Part shown: piece after piece, positions 27,769-36,535 of the stretch
How positions within the stretch are numbered: position 1 is the first letter of the stretch
Layout: every line of letters starts with the position of its first letter
Source: Catalinimonas alkaloidigena
Lineage (GTDB): Bacteria; Bacteroidota; Bacteroidia; Cytophagales; Flexibacteraceae
Direction of reading: 5' to 3'
DNA: 64,000 bases
Assembly (NCBI RefSeq): GCF_900100765.1
Contig: NZ_FNFO01000005.1
Span: 310,001-374,000, forward strand
Notes under the pieces: model-generated
The model's input: only the letters and a program-made list of their open reading frames with translations
Told to the model about the DNA's origin: nothing
The model's database searches: none
Translations under genes and position numbers: made by a program

Positions 27769-29120
27769 GAGGGAGTAGTTGTTTGGGTGGATTGAAGTTG
27801 TTGGACCTGCGCTTTGAACTGCTCGCCGCGGTCTTCGTAGTTGCGAAACAGGTCGAAGCTGGCGCAGGCCGGCGACAAAAGCACCGTATCGCCCGCCGCG
27901 GCCTCGGCAAACGCCACGCGCAGCGCATCGGCCATGCTGGCCGTTTCCCGCACGAGCATCCCGAACGAACCGAAAGCTTTTTGCAACGGCTGATTGTCGG
28001 TGCCCATACAGACCAGCGCCTTCACTTTTGCACGGACCAGGTCGGCAATCTGCCCGTAGTCGTTGCCCTTGTCGACGCCGCCCGCGATCCAAACGATGGG
28101 CGCCGGCACCGCATCCAGCGCGTACTTGACCGAGTCGACGTTGGTGGCTTTGGAATCGTTGATAAACCGCACGCCCTGTACCGTGCCGGCATCTTCCAAC
28201 CGGTGCGGCGCGTTGCGGAACGTTTGTAGTCCCTGCCGCACGCGAGCTTCGTCTGCACCCAGGAGCGCCACCGCGAGGAGCGCCGCCCCGGCGTTGATCA
28301 GGTTGTGCTTCCCTTTGATAGGCAAAGCATCAATCGCAAAACGCCAGTCCGTCTTTCCCACTTTGATGCGCAGGTCGGTTCCTTCTACAAATGCCCCTTC
28401 GGGCAGGACGTCAGCCAACGAAACCGGCAGCAATGCCGCGGCGACACTGCGCTTCGCTAACTCTTCGCGGACAACGGGATCTTCCTGATAATAAATCAAA
28501 AAGTCGTCGGCCGTTTGATTTTCCGTGATCCGAAATTTTGAGTCGATGTATTTCTCAAATTTATACTCGTAGCGATCCAGATGGTCGGGCGTGATGTTGA
28601 GCAGCACGGCGACCCGCGGCCGGAACGCCTCAATGTGATCGAGTTGAAAACTGCTCATCTCCACCACGTAACCCGGCTGGTGACCGGCAGTTACCTGCTT
28701 GGCGAGGCTCTGCCCCACGTTGCCCGCCAGCCCGTACGGCAGCGCGGCATGAGTCAGCAGGTGGTGCGTCAACAGCGTCGTCGTGGTTTTGCCGTTACTC
28801 CCCGTAATCGCTACCAGCGTGGCGTCGGTAAAGCGGCTGGCCCACTCCAGCTCGTCGAGGATGGGCGTGCCTTGCGCCTTTAGTTGCTGCACAAGCGGCG
28901 CTTTGTCGGGGATGCCAGGGCTTTTGATCACCAACTCGGCCGCTAAAATTTTTTCTTCCGTATGACCACCCTCTTCAAATGGAATATGGTGCTCCTGCAA
29001 CACCTGCCGGTACTTTTCGGCAAGGGTGCCCCGTTCCGACACAAACACGTCGTAGCCTTTCGCCTGCGCCAGTAGCGCCGCTCCCGTTCCACTTTCTCCT
29101 GCTCCTAAAATGACGATCAT
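27765..29120 (-). CDS. murD: UDP-N-acetylmuramoylalanine--D-glutamate ligase
   Basis: 451 residues. Adds D-Glu to UDP-MurNAc-L-Ala. N-terminal VILGAGESGTGAALLAQ, ATP loop AITGSNGKTTTTLL, LNITPDHLDRYEYKFEKY and the C-terminal domain with FINDSKATNVDSVKYAL and WIAGGVDKGNDY. A family-typical Ser-Lys-Ala-Thr-Asn is intact. Its stop overlaps the ftsW start; upstream lies a 186-base gap carrying a dispersed repeat, the only sizeable gap inside the cluster. Confidence 0.97.
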   Translation of the reverse strand: MIVILGAGESGTGAALLAQAKGYDVFVSERGTLAEKYRQVLQEHHIPFEEGGHTEEKILAAELVIKSPGIPDKAPLVQQLKAQGTPILDELEWASRFTDATLVAITGSNGKTTTTLLTHHLLTHAALPYGLAGNVGQSLAKQVTAGHQPGYVVEMSSFQLDHIEAFRPRVAVLLNITPDHLDRYEYKFEKYIDSKFRITENQTADDFLIYYQEDPVVREELAKRSVAAALLPVSLADVLPEGAFVEGTDLRIKVGKTDWRFAIDALPIKGKHNLINAGAALLAVALLGADEARVRQGLQTFRNAPHRLEDAGTVQGVRFINDSKATNVDSVKYALDAVPAPIVWIAGGVDKGNDYGQIADLVRAKVKALVCMGTDNQPLQKAFGSFGMLVRETASMADALRVAFAEAAAGDTVLLSPACASFDLFRNYEDRGEQFKAQVQQLQSTQTTTPS

Positions 29121-29180
29121 GTCGGTTCTAAACGCTGATGTACTATGATTGAGTAGCCTAAATGCGCCTTTTTATTTCTT

Positions 29181-29250
29181 TGTCATCCCGAACACCGTGA
29201 GCGATCTTCTACATGACTCAAAAGGTTTCTCGCTATCGCTCGAAATGACA
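29181..29250. repeat. Dispersed intergenic repeat with imperfect terminal inverted repeats
   Basis: A 70-base block between murD and mraY begins TGTCATCCCGAACACCG and ends CGCTATCGCTCGAAATGACA; its ends are imperfect inverted copies of one another (TGTCATcCCGA versus TGTCATtTCGA). This form, TGTCATCCCGA... with GCGA tracts, is the common intergenic repeat known from many Bacteroidota and other genomes. Only one copy lies in the window, so its repeat nature is from general knowledge. Confidence 0.6.
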
Positions 29251-29306
29251 TTGTTTACTTTATTTCAACTTCCGGACTCCGGTCTTCCCGACCTCCCGTC
29301 TCCCTT

Positions 29307-30545
29307 TTATCGCAACTTCAGGGTGCCCAGCGTCAGGATGGCCAGCATGATGCCGACGATCCAGAAGCGCGTGACGATTTTCGATTCGTGGTAATTCAGT
29401 TTTTGGTAATGGTGATGGAGCGGCGACATTTTGAAAATCCGTCGGCCTTCTCCGTATTTCTTTTTCGTGTATTTGAAGTACGACACCTGCATCATGACCG
29501 AGATGTTCTCGACCAGGAAGATGCCGCACAGCAGCGGAATGAGCAGCTCTTTGCGGATGGCCAGCGCCAGTACCGCAATGATGCCGCCGATGGCGAGGCT
29601 GCCCGTATCGCCCATGAACACCTGCGCGGGATAGGAATTGTACCACAGAAACCCGATGCAGGCTCCGATGAACGCCGCACAAAAGATGACCATCTCGGCG
29701 CTGTCGGGAATGAACATGATGTTCAGGTAGTCGGAGAAAAAGGCGTGGCCCGACACGTAAGCGAGCACCGCCAGGGTAAAGGCAATGATGGCGGAAGAGC
29801 CCGCGGCCAGTCCGTCGATGCCGTCGGTGATGTTGGCACCGTTCGACACGGCCGTGACCACGACAATGACCACGACCACGTAGATGACCCACGTGTAATC
29901 GCGGCCGATGGTCCATTCGGCCAGCTTTCCGTAGTCCAGTTCGTTGTTTTTGACGAACGGGATGGTCGTCACCGTCGATTTGACATCCTGGTAGGTCGTG
30001 CTCGGAATGGCGTCTTCCGAGTTAAAGACCTCGTCGGTGTAGACCGCCGTATCGGCCCCTTCGTATTCGCGGACCACCACGTCCTGGTTGAAATAGAGCA
30101 CCAAGCCAACGATCAGCCCGAGGCCAACCTGTCCCACGACTTTGAACTTCCCTTTTAGTCCCTCTTTGTTCTTTTTGAAGACTTTGATGTAGTCGTCGAT
30201 AAAGCCGATCAGACCCATCCAGACGGTGGAGATCAGCAGCAGAATGATGTAAATGTTGTCCAGACGCGCAAAAAGCAACGTTGGCACCAGGATGGCCGAC
30301 AGGATGATGATGCCGCCCATAGTCGGCGTTCCCTGCTTTTGCAGTTGCCCTTCCAGGCCCAGGTTGCGCACCGTTTCGCCCACCTGCTTGCGCCGCAGCA
30401 GGTTGATCAGGCGCTTGCCGTAAATGGCGGCGATCAGCAGCGACACAATGGTGGCGGCACCGGCCCGGAACGAAATGTAGCGGAACACGCCGGCCCCGAT
30501 AAAGTCGAACTGCTCGTCCAGGAAAGCAAACAGATAATACAGCAT
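29307..30545 (-). CDS. mraY: Phospho-N-acetylmuramoyl-pentapeptide transferase
   Basis: 412 residues, about ten membrane helices. Transfers phospho-MurNAc-pentapeptide to undecaprenyl phosphate, giving lipid I. Motifs: [28 protein letters not shown] with the conserved acidic pair, [15 protein letters not shown], and the cytoplasmic His cluster [10 protein letters not shown]. Longer than the proteobacterial enzyme because of an extracytoplasmic insert around residues 140-205, which is usual in Bacteroidota. Start codon overlaps the murE stop by one base (TAATG). Confidence 0.97.
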   Translation of the reverse strand: MLYYLFAFLDEQFDFIGAGVFRYISFRAGAATIVSLLIAAIYGKRLINLLRRKQVGETVRNLGLEGQLQKQGTPTMGGIIILSAILVPTLLFARLDNIYIILLLISTVWMGLIGFIDDYIKVFKKNKEGLKGKFKVVGQVGLGLIVGLVLYFNQDVVVREYEGADTAVYTDEVFNSEDAIPSTTYQDVKSTVTTIPFVKNNELDYGKLAEWTIGRDYTWVIYVVVVIVVVTAVSNGANITDGIDGLAAGSSAIIAFTLAVLAYVSGHAFFSDYLNIMFIPDSAEMVIFCAAFIGACIGFLWYNSYPAQVFMGDTGSLAIGGIIAVLALAIRKELLIPLLCGIFLVENISVMMQVSYFKYTKKKYGEGRRIFKMSPLHHHYQKLNYHESKIVTRFWIVGIMLAILTLGTLKLR

Positions 30546-32005
30546 TAGCCTTTCACCGTTTTAAATGCCTCCATCACTACTTGCTTGTCGTCAAAAGGAT
30601 ATTTGACGCCTTTAATTTCCTGGTAGGTTTCGTGGCCTTTGCCCGCTACCAGCATAATGTCTTTGGGTTGGGAAAGCATACAAGCGGTTTTAATGGCTTC
30701 GCGACGATCGACGATGGTCAGCACCTTCCGGCGGTCGGAGGGACTGATGCCCGCCTCCATCTCTTTCAGGATTTCGGCCGGATCTTCGTCGCGGGGATTA
30801 TCAGAAGTAAGAATGACTTTGTCGCTGAAACGGCAGGCGATCTGCGCCATCAGCGGACGTTTCGTTTTGTCGCGGTTGCCGCCGCAGCCGACCAGCGTAA
30901 TGACCTGCTCGCCACCCGATCGCAAATCGTCGATGGTCTGCAAGACGTTTTCCAGGGCGTCGGGCGTGTGGGCGTAGTCCACAATGGCGGTAATGCCGTC
31001 GAACTCCAACTGGTCGAACCGCCCGATGGAAGGCTTGATGCTGGAAAGCTGCGTCAGCACTTCCTCCGAATCTTCGCCCAGCAGCACGGCCGCGCCGTAA
31101 ACCGACAGGATGTTGTAGGCGTTGAACGCCCCGATCAACTGAAACCAGACGGGCTTGCCGTCGATGTCCATCTCCAGCCCTTGCAGCGAGTTGGCCAGAA
31201 GGCGCCCTTTGAAGTCGGCTTCGGTTTTGAGTGCGAAGTAGTATTTGGCGGCTTTGGTGTTTTGCAACATCACAAAGCCGCGCTTGTCGTCGCCGTTGAC
31301 GAGCGCAAACGCATCGGCCGACAGCCCGTCGAAAAACGCCTTTTTTGCCTTGATGTACGCGTCGAAGGTTTTGTGGTAATCGAGGTGGTCGTGGGTGATG
31401 TTCGAGAAAATCGCCCCTTTGTACTTCAGCCCGGCGATCCGCCGCTGGTCGACCGAGTGCGAACTCACTTCCATGAAGCAGTGCGTGCAGCCCCGCTCCA
31501 CCATCTGCGCCATCAGTTCGTTCATCCGCACGGCGTCGGGCGTGGTGTGGGTCGAGGGCAGAATTTCTTCGTTAATCTGGTTCTGTACGGTCGAGAGCAA
31601 GCCGACCTGATAGCCCAGTTTGCGGAAAAGCTGGTGCAGTAGTGTGACGGTTGTGGTCTTTCCGTTGGTACCCGTCACGCCGACGAGCTTGAGCTTGGTA
31701 GACGGATTGCCGTAAAAATGGCTCGCCATGATGCCCAGCGCCTCGCGGCTTTCTTTCACCGTCACGTACGTCACGTTCGACTGCCGCACGACCGGCATCG
31801 CCTCGCCCACCACAGCCGTTGCGCCATCGGCCACCGCCTTTTCGATAAAGGTATGCCCATCGACCGTAGTACCGCGCGTAGCGACAAACACACAGCCCGG
31901 TTTTACCTGACGCGAGTCGAATACGATGGCGTTGACTTCCACCTCCATATCGCCGGCTACTTCTTCCAGCGATACTTTATACAATAGGTCTTTGAGCGTT
32001 TGCAA
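30545..32005 (-). CDS. murE: UDP-MurNAc-tripeptide synthetase (meso-DAP-adding type)
   Basis: 486 residues. N-terminal [13 protein letters not shown] and [20 protein letters not shown] loop [27 protein letters not shown], and the carbamylated Lys region within the [22 protein letters not shown] stretch. The specificity motif DNPR is present in [11 protein letters not shown], which predicts addition of meso-diaminopimelate rather than lysine. Fifty-four bases after ftsI; one-base overlap with mraY downstream. Confidence 0.97.
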   Translation of the reverse strand: MQTLKDLLYKVSLEEVAGDMEVEVNAIVFDSRQVKPGCVFVATRGTTVDGHTFIEKAVADGATAVVGEAMPVVRQSNVTYVTVKESREALGIMASHFYGNPSTKLKLVGVTGTNGKTTTVTLLHQLFRKLGYQVGLLSTVQNQINEEILPSTHTTPDAVRMNELMAQMVERGCTHCFMEVSSHSVDQRRIAGLKYKGAIFSNITHDHLDYHKTFDAYIKAKKAFFDGLSADAFALVNGDDKRGFVMLQNTKAAKYYFALKTEADFKGRLLANSLQGLEMDIDGKPVWFQLIGAFNAYNILSVYGAAVLLGEDSEEVLTQLSSIKPSIGRFDQLEFDGITAIVDYAHTPDALENVLQTIDDLRSGGEQVITLVGCGGNRDKTKRPLMAQIACRFSDKVILTSDNPRDEDPAEILKEMEAGISPSDRRKVLTIVDRREAIKTACMLSQPKDIMLVAGKGHETYQEIKGVKYPFDDKQVVMEAFKTVKG

Positions 32006-32059
32006 CGAGAATGAGTGACTAAGTGATTGAGTGAATTAACGATTACCTTGAACGTTGAC

Positions 32060-34162
32060 TTATTCTTCCAGTTTGAGCGACACGGTGGCCCCTTCGATGA
32101 TGTTCATGTCGGGCGTGGGCCACTGCCGCGCCACGCGGCCCCGTCCTTCGTGTTTTACGTTGACGCCTCTGTTTTCCAGGATGTAGAGCGCATCGCGCAG
32201 GGTCATGCCCGTTACGTTGGGCATCTGGCCGGGCACCGCTTCCGCGTTTTTCCAGAAGATGCCGTTGTTGACCACATCGGCGCGCACCCAGTCGTCGCCG
32301 GGGTTCTGCGTGTGGTTCGAAATGCCCATCTCGTTGCACAGCCGCGCCAGGTCGTGATAGTAGCCCGCCTGAATCACGGGGAATGTGCCGGGCGCGGGCT
32401 TCTCTGCCGCAAACTCGCGGTGTAGTTCCACGTCCATGCCGTAGATTTTATCGGCCACCTCTTTAAAGACCGGAGCTGCCACATCGCCTGCGTAGCGGTT
32501 GAAGCCGTTCTGCGGGTTGTCGATCACCACGATGCAGCTGTACTTGGGCTGATCGGCCGGAAAATACCCGGCGAACGACGTGTAGTAATTTTTGGTGTAG
32601 CGGCCGTTCTCGATTTTCTGCGACGTGCCGGTTTTGCCCGCAATTTTGTAGGCCGCGTTGCGGATGTTGCTGGCCGTGCCGCTGTCGACCACGCTTTCGA
32701 GCATGCCCCGCAGGTAGCCCAGCGTTTTGTCCGAACAGATTTTTTCGTTGATCACCGCCGTCTCGAACGTGTCGACCACTTTGTCGGCGTGGCGCACTTC
32801 ACGAACGATGATCGGCCGGATCATGCGCCCTCCGTTGGCGACGGCGTTATAGAAGGTCAGGATCTGAAGCGGCGAGATCTGCAACTCGTACCCGACGGAC
32901 ATCCACGGCAGCGTAATGCCGCTCCACGTACGATCCGAGGGACTTTTGATGTAAGGCTCGCCTTCGCCGATCATCTGGAAATGGAGCGGACGCCCCAGCC
33001 CGAAACTGTAGATGTAGTCGACAAAGCGTTGCGGATTTTGCCCGAAGGCCTGGTTGGTCAGCTTGGCGATGGCGATATTCGACGATTTGGCGAACGCATC
33101 CTTCAGCGTCAGCGTACCGAACCCGCCGTAGTGGGAATCGCGCAGGGTGCTGCGGTAAAATTTAAATTCACCGTCGCCGGTCTCGATGCTGTCTTTCGGC
33201 GTCAGCGACGTTTCTTCGAACAGCGCCATGTACGACGCCAGTTTGAACGTAGACCCCGGGTCGGTCCGCCCCGCCACGGCGTAGTTGTAGCGTTCGGTAT
33301 AGCCGTTCTTGCCGTTTTTTCCGAGGTTGGCCATCGCTTTGATGTGGCCCGTCGCCACTTCCATCACCACGACGCAGCCGTTGTCGGCCTCGCGCTCTTC
33401 CAGCGCGCGGAGCAGTGCCGTTTCGGCCACGTCCTGCCAGTTGACGTCGATGGTCGTCACGATGTCGTACCCATCTTCCGGCTTCACGGCCGACGCATCG
33501 TCGACCGGTTTCCAGAAGCCCCCGGCCGTTTTCTGAAACAGCGCCATGCCGTTTTTGCCCGAAAGCTCCTGGTTGAAGCTGTACTCCAGTCCGGCCCCTC
33601 CGGTATTGTCCTCGCGCATGTAGCCGACGGTTCGCTGCGCCAGGTGCGTAAACGGATTGAACCGGCGGTTGACCCGCTCAAAAATGACACCGCCGCCCAT
33701 CCGGCCTTCCCGGAAAATGGGCCACGTCGCCATCTCTTTTTTCTTGCTGTAGTCGATTGTGCGGCGGCTCAGGTAGAGAAAACGCCGGTCGCGCCGGCGG
33801 TAGTCGCGGATCTTCCGGACGTACTCGGCTTTGGTCCGCTCGCCGAAAAATTTCGCCAGGTGGTAGGCCAGCGAATCGATATCGCGCTCAAAAATATCAC
33901 GATCGACCACGGTCGGGTCGAACGCAACCCGGTAAAAAGGCAGCGAGGTCGCCAGCAGGCTGCCGTTGTCCGAATAGATGTTGCCACGTGTGGCTTTCAC
34001 CTCGCGGTAATTGAGGCGATTTTTCACGGCCACCTCTTTCCAGTAAGCACCTTCCACCCACTGCAACCAGAACATCCGGTACAGAATGCCGCCCGCAAAG
34101 ATCACCACCACCATCAGGAAGGCGATCCGCGCACGAAGCAGGATGGAAATCTTAATATTCAT
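32060..34162 (-). CDS. ftsI: Septal transpeptidase FtsI (PBP3-like) with C-terminal PASTA domain
   Basis: 700 residues. Short cytoplasmic start, one membrane helix (about 11-30), pedestal domain beginning KATRGNIYSDNGSLLATS, then the transpeptidase domain with the three active-site motifs: STFK (in RTDPGSTFKLASYM), SSN, and KTGT (in IAGKTGTSQK). The last 60 residues form one PASTA repeat (PNVTGMTLRDALYILENRGV to EGATVSLKLEE). Crosslinks septal peptidoglycan made by FtsW. It overlaps ftsL by 11 bases, implying translational coupling. Confidence 0.96.
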   Translation of the reverse strand: MNIKISILLRARIAFLMVVVIFAGGILYRMFWLQWVEGAYWKEVAVKNRLNYREVKATRGNIYSDNGSLLATSLPFYRVAFDPTVVDRDIFERDIDSLAYHLAKFFGERTKAEYVRKIRDYRRRDRRFLYLSRRTIDYSKKKEMATWPIFREGRMGGGVIFERVNRRFNPFTHLAQRTVGYMREDNTGGAGLEYSFNQELSGKNGMALFQKTAGGFWKPVDDASAVKPEDGYDIVTTIDVNWQDVAETALLRALEEREADNGCVVVMEVATGHIKAMANLGKNGKNGYTERYNYAVAGRTDPGSTFKLASYMALFEETSLTPKDSIETGDGEFKFYRSTLRDSHYGGFGTLTLKDAFAKSSNIAIAKLTNQAFGQNPQRFVDYIYSFGLGRPLHFQMIGEGEPYIKSPSDRTWSGITLPWMSVGYELQISPLQILTFYNAVANGGRMIRPIIVREVRHADKVVDTFETAVINEKICSDKTLGYLRGMLESVVDSGTASNIRNAAYKIAGKTGTSQKIENGRYTKNYYTSFAGYFPADQPKYSCIVVIDNPQNGFNRYAGDVAAPVFKEVADKIYGMDVELHREFAAEKPAPGTFPVIQAGYYHDLARLCNEMGISNHTQNPGDDWVRADVVNNGIFWKNAEAVPGQMPNVTGMTLRDALYILENRGVNVKHEGRGRVARQWPTPDMNIIEGATVSLKLEE

Positions 34163-34535
34163 CTTTCGGTACGACGATTTTCAACGGGGGCCGTGCGCTT
34201 TCGACCAGCCCCAGGTTTTGCTCACGAATGCGCCGGGCCACTTCCGACTGCTTGCTGTAAAACATGTACTTCGCCTTTTGCGAGGTGTAGTCGACGCGGA
34301 GGTCTTCCACCTGGGCATCGAGGCGCGCCAGTTTCCGGTAGGTCTTGTTGGCGTAGTGGCTGTTGGCGATGTACAAAAGACCCAGCAACACCAGAAACAG
34401 CAGGTGCGGCACGTACCGCACTGAAAACCCCCGACTCGCAATGGTCCGCAACCAGGAACCACCACGCAGCCGCCCGAACAGACCGCTCCCCGGCGTCTTC
34501 GTTTTAGGGGGTGATTTCAATCGGTTCGTAGCCAT
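34152..34535 (-). CDS. ftsL: FtsL-like division protein
   Basis: 127 residues: a basic N-terminal cytoplasmic part of about 45 residues, one membrane helix (HLLFLVLLGLLYIA, about 45-58), then a periplasmic helical region with heptads (LARLDAQVEDLRVDYTSQKAKYMF) suited to the FtsL/FtsB-type coiled coil. Sequence identity to proteobacterial FtsL is not expected; the call rests on architecture and the position between rsmH and ftsI. Confidence 0.88.
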   Translation of the reverse strand: MATNRLKSPPKTKTPGSGLFGRLRGGSWLRTIASRGFSVRYVPHLLFLVLLGLLYIANSHYANKTYRKLARLDAQVEDLRVDYTSQKAKYMFYSKQSEVARRIREQNLGLVESARPPLKIVVPKDEY

Positions 34536-34611
34536 TTTTTATGAGTTACAAGGTTATCAGGTTATAAAGTTTAGAAGGTTAGATGCGTTTCTAGTCAAGT
34601 TTCAACTTTTC

Positions 34612-35529
34612 CTACACTTTCTCGCCGACGCGGAGTTTCGCGCTGCGGGCCCGCGGATTGCGCGCCACCTCGTCCGCTTCCGGCTCGATGGGACGGCGCG
34701 TTACCGCCCGCAACGGGGCCTGCACGTTGCCGTACAGGTCCTTCTCGGCTTCGCCCTCAAACTTGCCGGTACTGATGAAGCGTTTCACGAGGCGGTCTTC
34801 CAGCGAGTGGTACGAGATCACCACCAGCCGCCCGCCCGGCTTCAGCATGGCAGCGGCCTGCGTCAGCATCTCGCGCAACGCCGCCATTTCGTCGTTCAGC
34901 TCGATGCGCAGCGCCTGAAACACCTGCGCGTAGTATTTATGCTCTTTGCCGCGGGGCGCCAGCCGACGCAGCACGCCCTTCAGGTCGTCGACCGTCTGAA
35001 ACGGATGTTCTGCCCGCACCCGCACCAGCTCGGCCGCCAGCGTCCGGGCGTTGCGTACTTCGCCGTACATCCCCAGAATGCGGTGCAGGTCTTTTTCCGA
35101 GAAGTCGTTCAGAAGATCTTTCGCCGTACGCACGGTACGCCGGTCCATCCGCATGTCGAGGTCAGCCTCGAACCGCGTGGAAAAGCCCCGCTCGGGGGTA
35201 TCGAATTGATGGGAAGAGACGCCCAGATCGGCCAGGATGCCGTCGACCTGGGAAATGTTGTACAGGCGCAGGTAGCGTTGCAGGTAGCGGAAGTTGCCCT
35301 CGATCAGCGTAAAGCCGCGTGCTTTCCAGTCGGGCGGGACGTTGGCTACGGCCGCTTCGTCCTGGTCGAATCCAAAGAGCCGCCCGCCGTCGAGCTGCTC
35401 CAGAATGGCACGACTGTGGCCGCCGCCGCCAAAAGTCAGATCCGCATAGACACCATCGGGACGTACCTGAAGCGCTTCGACACTCTCAGCCAATAAAACG
35501 GGCTGATGGTAAACCGACTCAATAGGCAT
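34612..35529 (-). CDS. rsmH: 16S rRNA (cytosine1402-N4)-methyltransferase
   Basis: 305 residues. N4-methylates C1402 of 16S rRNA in the decoding site. N-terminal HQPVLLAESVEAL, SAM motif DLTFGGGGHSRAILEQ, GFDQDEAA, ADLGVSSHQFDTPERGFS, and the C-terminal VVISYHSLEDRLVKRFI. 23 bases after mraZ and in its usual second place in the dcw cluster. Confidence 0.97.
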   Translation of the reverse strand: MPIESVYHQPVLLAESVEALQVRPDGVYADLTFGGGGHSRAILEQLDGGRLFGFDQDEAAVANVPPDWKARGFTLIEGNFRYLQRYLRLYNISQVDGILADLGVSSHQFDTPERGFSTRFEADLDMRMDRRTVRTAKDLLNDFSEKDLHRILGMYGEVRNARTLAAELVRVRAEHPFQTVDDLKGVLRRLAPRGKEHKYYAQVFQALRIELNDEMAALREMLTQAAAMLKPGGRLVVISYHSLEDRLVKRFISTGKFEGEAEKDLYGNVQAPLRAVTRRPIEPEADEVARNPRARSAKLRVGEKV

Positions 35530-35552
35530 AGGCTCCGATCCGCTATTCGCTC

Positions 35553-36038
35553 TTAATTGTGATTGACTTTAATAATAAACTCTTCGCGTTTGTCGCCCAG
35601 AATCGCCTCGGCGGCTTGCGAAAGCGCGCTGGCATCCTGCAACAGATGCGCCTCGTAGCGCGTGGGCTCCCAGAGTTCCATGCGGTTTCCCAGGCCCACC
35701 ACCACGACTTCTTTCTCCAGACCCGCGTAGGCCCGCATCAGGCGCGGCAGCAGCAGCCGCCCGTTCGGGTCAAGCTCCAGCTCCGTACATCCTCTCAAAA
35801 ACGAGCGCTGAAACGTGCGAAACGCCTCGTTGAACTCGTTGAGTGCCGCCACTTTCTCAAAGACCTCTTTCCACACCGAGTAGGTGTATACCACCAGGCA
35901 GGGCTCAAAACCACGCACCAGCACAACGTCGGGCACATCGGGTGTTTTTTCGGGCAATTTGGCTTTGAGTCGGGCCGGCAAAATCATCCGTCCTTTCCCG
36001 TCCAGCTTGCTCTCGTACTCTCCCGAAAAACCGTTCAT
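35553..36038 (-). CDS. mraZ: Division/cell wall cluster transcriptional regulator MraZ
   Basis: 161 residues with two AbrB-like SpoVT half-repeats: the first around GEYESKLDGKGRMILPARLK (about 6-25) and the second around ELELDPNGRLLLPRLMRAYAGL (about 91-112), each with the D-x-GR(M/L)-x-LP core. MraZ binds short direct repeats in front of its own gene and represses the cluster. The expected repeats are present directly upstream (36101-36130). Confidence 0.97.
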   Translation of the reverse strand: MNGFSGEYESKLDGKGRMILPARLKAKLPEKTPDVPDVVLVRGFEPCLVVYTYSVWKEVFEKVAALNEFNEAFRTFQRSFLRGCTELELDPNGRLLLPRLMRAYAGLEKEVVVVGLGNRMELWEPTRYEAHLLQDASALSQAAEAILGDKREEFIIKVNHN

Positions 36039-36076
36039 ACGGGGCCATTATGCGTGTTACTAGCGCGTCTTACTCA

Positions 36077-36106
36077 CAAAAATAGGAATTAGGGTAGAGA
36101 TTCCAA
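36077..36106 (-). promoter_or_regulatory. Promoter of the dcw cluster
   Basis: Minus-strand TTG (36104-36106) and TATTTTTG (36077-36084) are separated by 19 bases, matching the Bacteroidota TTG-N17-23-TAnnTTTG architecture. The mraZ ATG lies about 40 bases downstream. Confidence 0.7.
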
Positions 36107-36130
36107 CCACAATTCCCCACTTTCCTCCAC
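36101..36130 (-). promoter_or_regulatory. MraZ operator: three direct GTGG boxes at 10-nt spacing
   Basis: Read on the minus strand the sequence is GTGGAGGAAA, GTGGGGAATT, GTGGTTGGAA: three GTGG boxes starting exactly 10 bases apart (CCAC at 36107-36110, 36117-36120 and 36127-36130 on the plus strand). The last box abuts the -33 TTGG. This matches the known MraZ operator layout of short G-rich direct repeats one helical turn apart, so MraZ would compete with RNA polymerase here. Confidence 0.75.
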
Positions 36131-36535
36131 TTAACGTAAAAGTTGAGTATTAGGTACTTAACAAAACGCAAAAACCTCTTCTGCAAACCCAACCGCCGCC
36201 CGCACAGGGCCCCTCTCTTCGGTCGTGCCTGCACCGCCGCCCGAGGCCGCTGCCACCGCCTAAAAATGCCCTGACAGGCGCCATAAAGCCTTTTCGTTTC
36301 CGCACCATGGGCCTGGATCGAACGCCCAGCGTGCTGATTCCCAGGCGGCTCGCCCGCTCAAGCGGCCCCGCTAAAAATTTTTCTTTTTTTCGGGAAGCTC
36401 CCGAAATCGCCGTCAAGATTTCACTTTTTCGGGAAGCCGGCTCGGCAAGGTGGCCGTCCGAAACAGGGGCATCGCTCACGATCCGCGGGGGAGTGCCGGT
36501 CCCACATCTCTGCGGAATTGGTTAGTTTCACGACG
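36131..36535. other. Intergenic region between the dcw promoter and meaB
   Basis: About 400 bases. Minus-strand open frames here have no protein-like composition and are rejected. It contains a direct repeat TTTTTCGGGAAGC at 36386-36398 and 36425-36437; the first copy is also the left arm of a perfect 8-bp hairpin TTTCGGGA/TCCCGAAA (36388-36406). No T-run follows the hairpin on either strand, so it is not an obvious terminator. A regulatory role for meaB is possible but unproven. Confidence 0.5.

Noticed and set aside
27769-28092. N-terminal extension of the ftsW frame into murD
   Set aside because: The extension is Arg/Gly-rich and out of keeping with FtsW; the ATG at 27768 overlapping the murD stop gives the normal N-terminus.
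36300-36380. Possible tRNA on the minus strand around a GTTCGATC-like sequence
   Set aside because: The T-arm does not pair (stem arms mismatch) and no acceptor stem or anticodon arm can be folded.
36150-36479. Minus-strand ORF of 109 codons upstream of meaB
   Set aside because: Arg/Gly/Cys-rich composition typical of a chance frame in GC-rich non-coding DNA; no domain, and it runs into the mraZ operator region.
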